A stretch of DNA of 27,729 bases from Thermodesulfobacteriaceae bacterium. Its GTDB lineage: Bacteria; Desulfobacterota; Dissulfuribacteria; Dissulfuribacterales; UBA3076. The notes beneath the pieces were generated by a model. It searched no databases. It was not told the origin of the DNA and saw nothing but the letters and a program-made list of their open reading frames with translations. Positions 1-6,960 of this stretch are shown here, piece after piece. Position numbers and translations under genes: made by a program. Positions within the stretch are counted from its first letter, which is position 1; the number at the start of each line of letters is the position of its first letter. The stretch spans positions 1 through 27,729 of the forward strand of contig DTYO01000318.1 in the NCBI GenBank assembly GCA_012961845.1, given 5' to 3'.

Positions 1-24
1 CCAAACCTCAACGGCATCATCCAT
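1..24 (-). CDS. Possible start of the next gene of the lipid operon (partial)
   Basis: On the minus strand an ATG at 24 (frame M-D-D-A-V-E-V-W) and a second at 20, which overlaps the acyl-CoA synthetase stop as ATGA, both stay open to the window edge. A GGA triplet lies a few bases upstream. Overlapping ATGA junctions are common inside operons, so a further co-transcribed gene is plausible, but at most eight codons are visible and nothing can be said about function. Confidence 0.2.
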
Positions 25-1867
25 GGATTCCGGGTACGAACCGGTCTGCGTAAAGTTCTCTGCTCTCTGATGAAAATCTCTTTCTGAGTGCGTCTCTTTT
101 CAGCTTCAAGGTGGGGGTGATCAGGCCGCTTTCAATAGTCCATGGTTCCAGACGGAGTATTGCCCTGTATATCCTCACGTGGCCGGGAAAATCCCTGAGC
201 CTCTCTGCAACCCGCTTCAGAACTGCATCTAGGACTCTGGGATCTTTTAGGGACGACCCGACCCCGGGCTCCACCCCGAGGCTGCCTGCAAGATCCTCCC
301 AGCGCTGCGGATCCAGCACCAGCAGCACTGCCAGAAAAGGCATCCCTTCCCCTATCACCATGGCCTGTCTGAACAGGGTATCTTGGACGATGGCAGATTC
401 CACGGCAGAAGGCACCACGTTTTCCCCGGTAGAGGTGACCATGATCTCCTTGATTCTCCCGCTGATGAAAAGGTGCCCCTCTCTCAGCTCTCCCTTGTCC
501 CCGGTATGGAGCCATCCTTCAGGATCTACGGCCTTTCTTGTATCTTCAGGCCGTTTCCAGTAGCCTTTCATAACATTCGGGCCACGCACGAGTATTTCAG
601 CATGCTTTCCAATCCTGACTTCAACACCTGGTATGGGCCTCCCCGCTGATCCAGGAACATTTTCCTCGAGACTGTTCGCACTTACTACAGGTGATGCCTC
701 TGTAAGCCCGTACCCCTGCAGCAGCGGAAGGCCCATGCTCACGAAAAAACGCCAGATTTCCGGCTGAAGCGAAGCGGCGCCGCTTACCGCTACACGGAGC
801 CTTCCGCCCATGGCGGCAAGCACTTTTCCTGCTGCAAATCTGCGGAGCAACGGCCACAACATTCTATAAAGCATGCCGGGTCCCGGTCTCCGGCCCTGGC
901 TCGCCTGGAAATGTCTCCAGCCGGTTTCTGCGGCAAGCCGGAAAAACCGCTCAACCAGGGTTCCTTTCACCTGCACTTCTTCCATCACTCGTGCATAGAA
1001 CTTCTCATATACCCTAGGCACAGAGATCAGCACAGTGGGCCGGACGGCCCTGAGATCATCGACCAGTTCCTTTGGGGAGCGGGCATAGGCGACCTGACTG
1101 CCCGCCATCATGGGAAGATAATAGCCCACAGTCCTCTCGAATGAATGGGACAGTGGCAGAAAGGAGAGAAAGATGTCTTCGGGAAATGCCATAACCGTCT
1201 TGAGAACCGCAAAAGCGTCCTGGAGGAAATTTGCATGTGTAAGCATGACGCCTTTGGGAGGCCCTGTAGTCCCAGAGGTATAGACTAAGCTCGCCAGCCT
1301 GCCTGGATCCGTTTCAGAGGTCCTGAAGTCACCGTTTCCACGCTTCAGCCACCTGGAACACGTCTTGACTTCGGCATCAAAGCCCGTAAGGCTGGCAGCC
1401 TGATCATCCAGGCATACAACGGTCTTGAGATCCGGCAGCCTGTCCATGAACGGCATCAGGGCTTCCACTTGCTGCCGCTGGGAGACCACCAGCAGTGCAG
1501 CTCCTGAATCTCTGAGGATATATGCACAGTTTTCTGGTGAATCAAAATAATAGAGAGGAACCACCACCAGCCCCAGAGAAAGGGCCGCCATATCCATGCA
1601 CACCCACTCCGGCCGGTTGTTCAACTGGATCGCAACCCTAGCCCCCGTCTCAAGCCGTTCTTGTGCCAGGGAACGCTGCCACCCGGTTGCCTGAATGAGG
1701 ATTTCAGACCAAGCAAGGGTCTTCCATACACCGACTGAAGGATCAAAAAACGAATAGGCTGAAGAAGAAGGCGTACGCTCAGCCCTGCATCTGAAAAGAC
1801 CTTGAAGTGTGCGGGCTGCATCAGGTGTAACAATATGTCCTGATGGATCAGTCTGACCTGTCTTCAT
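17..1867 (-). CDS. Long-chain acyl-CoA synthetase (AMP-forming), FadD15-like
   Basis: This 616-residue protein belongs to the ANL adenylating superfamily and should activate fatty acids to acyl-AMP and then acyl-CoA in the cytoplasm. Visible motifs are the nucleotide-binding loop YTSGTTGPPKG (residues 196-206), YGLTE (386-390), HTGD (454-457), the hinge region ISGRIKEIM (468-476) and the C-terminal TPTLKLKR with the catalytic-type lysine near 588. The LTPTLKLKR ending and the roughly 600-residue length match the FadD15/long-chain group rather than acetyl-CoA synthetase. The start is an ATG inside the 3' end of the upstream fusion gene (20-bp overlap), which implies translational coupling. Chain length is not readable from sequence. 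In context it probably supplies or recycles acyl groups for the ACP-FAAL-PlsC protein; that is inference. Confidence 0.93.
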   Translation of the reverse strand: MKTGQTDPSGHIVTPDAARTLQGLFRCRAERTPSSSAYSFFDPSVGVWKTLAWSEILIQATGWQRSLAQERLETGARVAIQLNNRPEWVCMDMAALSLGLVVVPLYYFDSPENCAYILRDSGAALLVVSQRQQVEALMPFMDRLPDLKTVVCLDDQAASLTGFDAEVKTCSRWLKRGNGDFRTSETDPGRLASLVYTSGTTGPPKGVMLTHANFLQDAFAVLKTVMAFPEDIFLSFLPLSHSFERTVGYYLPMMAGSQVAYARSPKELVDDLRAVRPTVLISVPRVYEKFYARVMEEVQVKGTLVERFFRLAAETGWRHFQASQGRRPGPGMLYRMLWPLLRRFAAGKVLAAMGGRLRVAVSGAASLQPEIWRFFVSMGLPLLQGYGLTEASPVVSANSLEENVPGSAGRPIPGVEVRIGKHAEILVRGPNVMKGYWKRPEDTRKAVDPEGWLHTGDKGELREGHLFISGRIKEIMVTSTGENVVPSAVESAIVQDTLFRQAMVIGEGMPFLAVLLVLDPQRWEDLAGSLGVEPGVGSSLKDPRVLDAVLKRVAERLRDFPGHVRIYRAILRLEPWTIESGLITPTLKLKRDALRKRFSSESRELYADRFVPGIHG

Positions 1868-4679
1868 GTACCAGCTCTGGTTCTCCGCAGTGTTTGAGGA
1901 TAGCGTCCCTGGCCCTTTTCCTGAGTTTCAAGGCGGCCTGCCAGTCGCTGCCTTCCGGATACACAGGCCTGGAGATGACCACAGAGATACTGCCCCGCCT
2001 GGGAAGCCACTCTCCTGACCTGAGTATGGACCTGGTACCCCGTACCGCAACCGGCAAAACAGGAACTCCGCCCTCTGCAGCTGCTACAAACGCTCCCATT
2101 CGAAACGGCAGAAGGCCGGGCATCCTTCGAAAGGTGCCTTCGGGAAACAATATCACGGTTCCACCTCTACGCAACCTGTCGAGCACTCTGCCTGTATCTT
2201 CGACGCCGGCCTTGGGATCAAAACGTTCAACAAACAGTGTCCCAAGCCTGGTAAGAAAGATTCTCGGAATAAAATTGTCAAGCAGTTCTTTCTTGGCTAC
2301 ATATCCGGTATCTTCAGGGAGCACCACGGACAGAACAAGCCCGTCCAGGTAGCTTGCGTGGTTTGCCACCACCATGCATGGTGTTCCCACGGGAAAGTTT
2401 TCCATGCCCGTGACATGGACGGGAATCCCTGAAAACCTGAGCAGCGCCCTGCCTGCCGCCTTCACGATCCTCTTGGAAGCGGACATCCCCGGGCTCAGGG
2501 CCACCGCTGTCCACACCAGAGGCGAAAGGAAAAGAAACACGGACCAGACATAGATTCCGTAACAGTATTCCGCCAGAAAATGACGGAACCTGCGTAATCC
2601 CGGCACCACTCCGGCAAGAACGAGCCTGGCAAGCTGCAGCCAGACCGCTTTCCTGCCCACTGCCGCCTCACCCTCCTCATAGTACAGCCTGCAGGCGCTC
2701 CGTCTTATTTTTCCGCTTGAAGTTTTCAGTACCGTGCGGGGAGGAACCAGCAGGACCTCGTCAGGCGGCACAGAGACCAGCTCGGTTACAACTGAAACGA
2801 TCTTCCTGCGAAGCTCCTCCTTTGCACCATCCCCTGTCTCTCTAGTCTCTGCCATAACTACCAGCTTTTCAGTTCCTTTTTCACGGTCCATGGTGCCGAA
2901 AACTGCAATGCATCCCTTGCGGATTCCAGAAATGTTCCCTATCGATTCTTCCAATTCGACGGGGTTGATGTTCCTGCCGGCCCTGATGATGATATCCTTG
3001 ATCCTGCCCGTCAGATATACATCTCCATCGGCCATGTAGGCCAGGTCGCCTGAATTGAGCCAGTCTCCATCAAACAGCTCCCTTGTCTTTTCGGCGTTCC
3101 TGAAGTAACCGCTGGTGACTGACGGTCCCTTGAACTGGAGGTGACCTACAGTCCTGTCAGGCGCCTCGCCTCCGGCCGGATCGAGTATGCGTATCTGGTG
3201 ACCTGGAAGCGGCTGTCCGCAGGCAGCAAACCTGAGAGCATCCCGTTCTTCCGGGCCAGCAGGGACGGCGCGCCCCCGGCGCATAAAATCTTCCCTTCTT
3301 ATCCTGTCGATCAAAGGCCCGCGGCCCATTGGGGGAAACGCAAGCCCCACGGAACACTCTGCCAGCCCGTACACAGGAGTCATAGCCTCTGGACTGAAAC
3401 CATATTCTGAAAACCGTTCCGTAAACCTTTCAATGGTAGAGGGGCTTACAGGTTCAGCTCCGTTAAATGCCATTCTCCACGTGCTCAAATCCAGGCCCCT
3501 CAGCCGGTCATCAGACACCTTTTTCATGCACAGCTCGTAGCCGAAGTTGGGTGAGGCGGAGAGTGTGCCCCCGTGCCTGTGTATGGCCTGCAGCCATCGC
3601 TCCGGTCTGGCAAGAAATGTAAAGGGAGACATGAGCACCAGCAGAGAGGCGTGATACAGGCTTCCCAGCCAAGCCCCTATGAGCCCCATGTCGTGATAGA
3701 GGGGCAGCCAGCTCACGAAGACGTCCTGTGAACCGGCATCCACAGCCTGTCCCATGGCCTTGACATTTGCAAGGAGGTTCGCATGGGTGAGAACCACCCC
3801 CTTGGGGTCACCCGTACTTCCGGATGTATACTGCAGGAGGGCGGTGTCGCCCTGTACAGCCGCAGGCCGAGCAGCCAGTTTGGAAGACCTCCCTATCCCT
3901 TCCACAGTAGTCACAAGCCTGAGACCTTCCACCATGGACTTCAGTAGTTTTGCCAACCTGATAGCCTCCGGAACCGTAAGGAGAATGGTTGAAAGCGCGT
4001 TATTCAGGATTCCAGCCTGTCTCCGCAGGTGATCTTCCAGCTGGGAAAGCCTGGCAGGCGGATATATCGGAACAGGAACACCACCGGCGTAGAGAACACC
4101 GAAGAAACTGTAGAAGAACTCGAGACCGGTGGGAAGCATGATCGCTACCGTCTGGCCCGGGCTGAGACCGTACTCCAGGAGCCCGGCTGCCACGGCTTCT
4201 GATTCAGTTTTCAGATCCTGATAGGTTATTTTCTCTTCCCGGCCGTCCTCCCTGTAGAAATGGATATGCAGTCGGTCCGGACTGGTCTTCACGTGCCAAT
4301 CCAGCACGTCCACCAGTGTTTCCACCTGAAAAGGTATTGATGCAGCCTGCCCCGGAACCTTTTCCGTTTTCAAAAGAGAAGGTACGATTTCACCGCCGGG
4401 CCGGACACCCGATACGATCTGCACGAGATCCTCCACCGTCTCGGCAGTTATTATGATCTGCTCCGGCAGTCTGCAGTTGAATGTCTGTTCGATCCTGAAA
4501 ATAAGCTCGGCCCTGCTCAGGCTGTCTAGGCCCAGATCCTGATCAAGCCGGCTTTTCATGGACAGGCTCACCCTGCCCTTCCTGCCGGGATACAACTCCT
4601 CCACCAGATGTCTGACCAGTACCAGCAGACTTTTTTCTATGTCTTTCCTAGTATCATGCTGTTTTTTGTTATAAGTCAT
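1848..4679 (-). CDS. Trifunctional fusion: acyl carrier protein - fatty acyl-AMP ligase (FAAL) - PlsC-type acyltransferase
   Basis: About 943 residues in three parts. Residues 10-92 are an acyl carrier domain with the phosphopantetheine site GLDSLS (Ser53). Residues 118-670 are an AMP-forming ligase of the FAAL type: YTSGSTGDPKG (284-294), SWLPLYHDMGLIG (323-335), YGLAE (437-441), NSGDL (542-546), GRIKDIIIRAGRNINP (558-573) and the catalytic-type Lys657 in TSSGKIRR. A hydrophobic stretch at about 705-731 suggests membrane anchoring. Residues 745-925 are a 1-acylglycerol-3-phosphate acyltransferase domain with the HX4D motif NHASYLD (His774, Asp779) and FPEGT (845-849). The likely path is fatty acid to acyl-AMP, to acyl-ACP in cis, to acylation of a lysolipid. 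E. coli Aas has the opposite order (PlsC then ligase) and no ACP. The ATG at 4679 is preferred; a GTG lies one codon upstream. No clear Shine-Dalgarno is seen. First gene of the operon. Confidence 0.92.
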   Translation of the reverse strand: MTYNKKQHDTRKDIEKSLLVLVRHLVEELYPGRKGRVSLSMKSRLDQDLGLDSLSRAELIFRIEQTFNCRLPEQIIITAETVEDLVQIVSGVRPGGEIVPSLLKTEKVPGQAASIPFQVETLVDVLDWHVKTSPDRLHIHFYREDGREEKITYQDLKTESEAVAAGLLEYGLSPGQTVAIMLPTGLEFFYSFFGVLYAGGVPVPIYPPARLSQLEDHLRRQAGILNNALSTILLTVPEAIRLAKLLKSMVEGLRLVTTVEGIGRSSKLAARPAAVQGDTALLQYTSGSTGDPKGVVLTHANLLANVKAMGQAVDAGSQDVFVSWLPLYHDMGLIGAWLGSLYHASLLVLMSPFTFLARPERWLQAIHRHGGTLSASPNFGYELCMKKVSDDRLRGLDLSTWRMAFNGAEPVSPSTIERFTERFSEYGFSPEAMTPVYGLAECSVGLAFPPMGRGPLIDRIRREDFMRRGRAVPAGPEERDALRFAACGQPLPGHQIRILDPAGGEAPDRTVGHLQFKGPSVTSGYFRNAEKTRELFDGDWLNSGDLAYMADGDVYLTGRIKDIIIRAGRNINPVELEESIGNISGIRKGCIAVFGTMDREKGTEKLVVMAETRETGDGAKEELRRKIVSVVTELVSVPPDEVLLVPPRTVLKTSSGKIRRSACRLYYEEGEAAVGRKAVWLQLARLVLAGVVPGLRRFRHFLAEYCYGIYVWSVFLFLSPLVWTAVALSPGMSASKRIVKAAGRALLRFSGIPVHVTGMENFPVGTPCMVVANHASYLDGLVLSVVLPEDTGYVAKKELLDNFIPRIFLTRLGTLFVERFDPKAGVEDTGRVLDRLRRGGTVILFPEGTFRRMPGLLPFRMGAFVAAAEGGVPVLPVAVRGTRSILRSGEWLPRRGSISVVISRPVYPEGSDWQAALKLRKRARDAILKHCGEPELVHEDRSD

Positions 4680-4946
4680 CACGGATTAACCATATCTGTC
4701 CGGACATGGTCTTTTTGACGATCTCTGTCGTGTGTAAAAAACAATGCTTGAAATATCGAATAAGTATCTGTGTGCAGATTTTTCTGAGACCCTGGTCTCG
4801 AACAAAAAATCCTCACTTATGGACAGCACTGAACCCAGATTATTCGGTTCGCGAGTTAGCCGAAGATGCAGGGGGGATGGGGCACAGACGTACTTTGGTA
4901 CTTCAAGCCCCTGACAATGCAGCAGACCAGACATGGAACGCAGAGT
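4680..4946. other. Intergenic region between sensor kinase and FAAL fusion, rich in dyads
   Basis: This 267-bp gap should hold the end of the kinase transcript and the promoter of the lipid operon. It contains three inverted repeats: GGGGC/GCCCC at 4879-4911 enclosing a nested GTAC-TTTG-GTAC; TTCGG/CCGAA at 4843-4864; and GAGACC-CT-GGTCTC at about 4786-4799, whose arms extend imperfectly into AT-rich flanks. None is followed by a clean U-tract on the minus strand, so I do not call a terminator. The two-block element related to that upstream of the kinase gene lies at 4720-4813. I see no convincing coding sequence here. Confidence 0.55.
4720..4813 (-). repeat. Shared 5' element, copy 1 (upstream of the FAAL fusion)
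   Basis: Two blocks resemble the region in front of the sensor-kinase gene. Block A (4794-4813, minus strand) reads AGGATTTTTTGTTCGAGACC and matches CGGATTTTTGTTCGAGGTC at 6795-6813 apart from one T indel and a few bases. Block B (4720-4753) matches 6734-6767 at 27 of 34 positions, including GTTTTTT and ACAGAGATC. In this copy block A is one arm of an imperfect dyad. Block B ends about 40 bp upstream of the start codon. The spacing between blocks is 13 bp longer than in copy 2. It could be a shared operator/promoter or a diverged dispersed repeat. Confidence 0.6.
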
Positions 4947-6695
4947 TCAGAGCGGCCAGGCTTCAGCCTGATATATGGGAATCTTGACGGTAAATATCGT
5001 ATTTCCTGAATCCACCCGGATGTCCACTCCGCCGTGATTGGCCTGTATAAAACGGTAGATAATGTTCAGTCCCCTTCCCTTCACTTCTCCCTTTTTTACC
5101 TGCTCGATCTGATCAGCAGGAATCTCACCGGCATTTACGATCTCCAGGCATGCGAAATCGCCTTCCCTGTAACTACGCATGGAAAGGTTTCCTCCCTGCT
5201 CAGGAACCGCTTTTGTGGCATTGTTCAGCAGATTGTCCAGGACACGCTCCAGTCCGAAACGTGAGCAATAGACCATCAGGCCCGGTTCAAAAACCGGAGC
5301 TTCGACTCTGATGGCAGACAGTCCAGCCTCGCGGATCGCCTCCTTATTGATCCGGAACCGGCTGGCGGCTATCTTGTTCAGATCTAGTACTTCTTCCCTG
5401 CCGGTTACATTCATGGTCAGGACCATATCCTGAAGCCTTGCGGTTTCCTTGAGCACAATATCAAGATAAGACGTGAGCTTCTTCCTCGCGCTCTCCAGAT
5501 CCTCCGATTCCAGCAGTTTTCTGGCTCTCTTGCTGAAGCCTATTATTGCGATTGCCGGGTTCTTGAAATCGTGGATGACGTCATCCAGGATCTCCAGCCG
5601 GGACGCCTTCATGATCTCTTTTCCAAAGAACGTAAGCAGTTCTATCTCCTCCTCCAGAAAAGACGGCTTCATGTCTGTGACATAAAACGTCATCAGAAAC
5701 CTGATTGTCCCTCTCACCCGTACCGGGACCATCAGAATTGAATGGATGCTGTGTTTTCTGGCAAAGTCTTTCAACCCCCGGGTGACAAGAGAGCTTTTCT
5801 GGGGATCTTTTATCAGCATGTACGAGGAGCATATTCGCTCGTAAGGATAATCGCCGTACCCTGACTCCTCCTGGAGGATCGCCTTGAAATAAGGATGGTG
5901 ACTTACGGTAAACGTGTATCCCGGCGCATGGTAGGTAATATCCATGGGATAAGCCGCCTCCAGCCGGACAAAACGTCTGTCGGCACAAACGGAGAACAGG
6001 GTGCAACCCGTCACCTTGAGGCAGTCACGCAGTTCTCGGATCAAGGTCAGGAACAGGTCTTTCAGTTTGACCCCCTCCCTGATACTGACCTGAGTAAAAA
6101 GGCTGTCCAGTATCTCTTCTTTCCTGAGGTTTATCCTGTAGGCGTCCTGCAGTCTCTTTTTTTCGAGAAGTTCACCCAGATGTACGGCCAGGATTTCGGC
6201 ATGCATGATCTCCAGTTCGTCAAAATCTCGGTGCTGTTCCTTGAAGAAGATCTGGAGGATTCCATATTGAGAATAATCGTCACCTGCCATAGAACGGACA
6301 TTGACAGGAACAGCCAGCAGTGAATTGAATTCCCTGATCCTGGAGACATTTGAAGACATCCAGTCCGGATGACTCTTTATGTCCGGGATTACCACGCTCT
6401 TTCCGCTGTGGACGATCTCCTTAGCAACAGCCCCCCTGAATGAAACCGACAGTTCCCCTTCGCTCCCGGCTATACGACATACACCGTGTCTGGTCAGCTC
6501 CAGGGATTCAGAATCACATAGCAGCAGCGCTATGGCATCGGCATCCATGAACTTTACTACCATTCCGGTAGCCTTCTCGAGTACGTCCTTCTGCTCCAGA
6601 CGCAGGTCTATTTCTTTCAGTTCCTCCAGTTCTGCTCTAAGCCTGCTGAGAAAAGCACGATCATATATTTCTTTCAATTGCCTGGCATAGCCCAT
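4947..6695 (-). CDS. Cytoplasmic GAF-GAF sensor histidine kinase
   Basis: About 582 residues with no signal peptide or membrane segment, so probably a soluble sensor. A coiled-coil-like start (1-40) leads into a GAF domain (about 40-178), a second GAF-like domain (about 200-362), a dimerisation/phosphoacceptor helix with VIHDFKNP (His375) and a GHKL ATPase domain (about 475-573) with the N-box NLLNNATKAVPEQGG. The usual DxGxG G1 box is replaced by NAGEIP, followed by KGRGLNII as the G2 region. Such variants occur in other two-component kinases, so activity is likely but unproven. No response-regulator gene is adjacent. ATG at 6695 is chosen; a GTG three codons upstream (6704) is the alternative, and neither has a strong Shine-Dalgarno. 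The 5' region resembles that of the lipid operon downstream, hinting at common control. The ligand is unknown. Confidence 0.9.
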   Translation of the reverse strand: MGYARQLKEIYDRAFLSRLRAELEELKEIDLRLEQKDVLEKATGMVVKFMDADAIALLLCDSESLELTRHGVCRIAGSEGELSVSFRGAVAKEIVHSGKSVVIPDIKSHPDWMSSNVSRIREFNSLLAVPVNVRSMAGDDYSQYGILQIFFKEQHRDFDELEIMHAEILAVHLGELLEKKRLQDAYRINLRKEEILDSLFTQVSIREGVKLKDLFLTLIRELRDCLKVTGCTLFSVCADRRFVRLEAAYPMDITYHAPGYTFTVSHHPYFKAILQEESGYGDYPYERICSSYMLIKDPQKSSLVTRGLKDFARKHSIHSILMVPVRVRGTIRFLMTFYVTDMKPSFLEEEIELLTFFGKEIMKASRLEILDDVIHDFKNPAIAIIGFSKRARKLLESEDLESARKKLTSYLDIVLKETARLQDMVLTMNVTGREEVLDLNKIAASRFRINKEAIREAGLSAIRVEAPVFEPGLMVYCSRFGLERVLDNLLNNATKAVPEQGGNLSMRSYREGDFACLEIVNAGEIPADQIEQVKKGEVKGRGLNIIYRFIQANHGGVDIRVDSGNTIFTVKIPIYQAEAWPL

Positions 6696-6733
6696 TATTT
6701 TCACTCACTGGTGCCTGCTCACAAGTGGTGCCG

Positions 6734-6813
6734 GATCTCTGTGCTGTGCAAAAAACCATCCTGAAAACATCAGCTGGGTCTATTATCACACATCGACCTC
6801 GAACAAAAATCCG
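6734..6813 (-). repeat. Shared 5' element, copy 2 (upstream of the GAF kinase)
   Basis: Block B at 6734-6767 and block A at 6795-6813 are related to 4720-4753 and 4794-4813. Block B lies about 30-40 bp upstream of the kinase start, nearly the same place as copy 1 relative to its own gene. Between the blocks the minus strand has TGTGATAAT (6782-6790), which looks like an extended -10 box in this copy only. Similarity weakly continues upstream of block A (GTGC, TCC, AA, TG in register). Confidence 0.6.
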
Positions 6814-6888
6814 CATTTCCGGAAAGGCACCCGCTGACAAGGATGCATTTTTATTATAACTGAAACGGCTTCAGGATTCTACTGGCCA

Positions 6889-6917
6889 TTGACCAGTGAT
6901 TTGCCAGGTGGTATTAG
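6889..6917 (+). promoter_or_regulatory. Candidate sigma-70-like promoter for the DAHP synthase gene
   Basis: TTGACC at 6889-6894 (5/6 of the -35 consensus) is followed after 17 bp by TATTAG at 6912-6917 (4/6 of the -10). A transcript starting near 6924 would leave about 37 nt before the ATG at 6961. The TTG of this -35 box is an apparent in-frame start, so this reading argues against the longer protein. An alternative CTGACA/TATAAC pair at 6834-6860 has only 15 bp spacing. Confidence 0.4.
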
Positions 6918-6960
6918 CTTTGTATCTTTCCAGTCAGCTCTATCTGAAGAGGAACAAGCC

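Larger units (their letters stand above)
6696..6960. other. Divergent intergenic region between sensor kinase and DAHP synthase
   Basis: About 265 bp separating a minus-strand kinase gene from a plus-strand DAHP synthase gene, so it should contain both promoters. It holds copy 2 of the shared element (6734-6813), a perfect palindrome TTTCCGGAAA at 6816-6825, an AT-rich stretch ending in TATAAC (6855-6860) and a better -35/-10 pair at 6889-6917. No further coding sequence is supported. Confidence 0.5.

Noticed and set aside
4879..4911. Rho-independent terminator for the GAF kinase
   Set aside because: The GGGGC/GCCCC dyad has a large interrupted loop and no U-tract on either side.
6734..6767. 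Sigma-54 promoter: the minus strand has GG-N10-GC (CAGGATGGTTTTTTGCACAG)
   Set aside because: The related block in copy 1 has AG and AC at these positions, and the rest of the -24 box (TGGCAC) is poor, so the conserved feature is not a sigma-54 site.
6889..6960. Longer DAHP synthase starting at the TTG at 6889
   Set aside because: The extra 24 residues are unlike the family N-terminus, the ATG at 6961 has a good ribosome site, and the TTG fits a -35 box.
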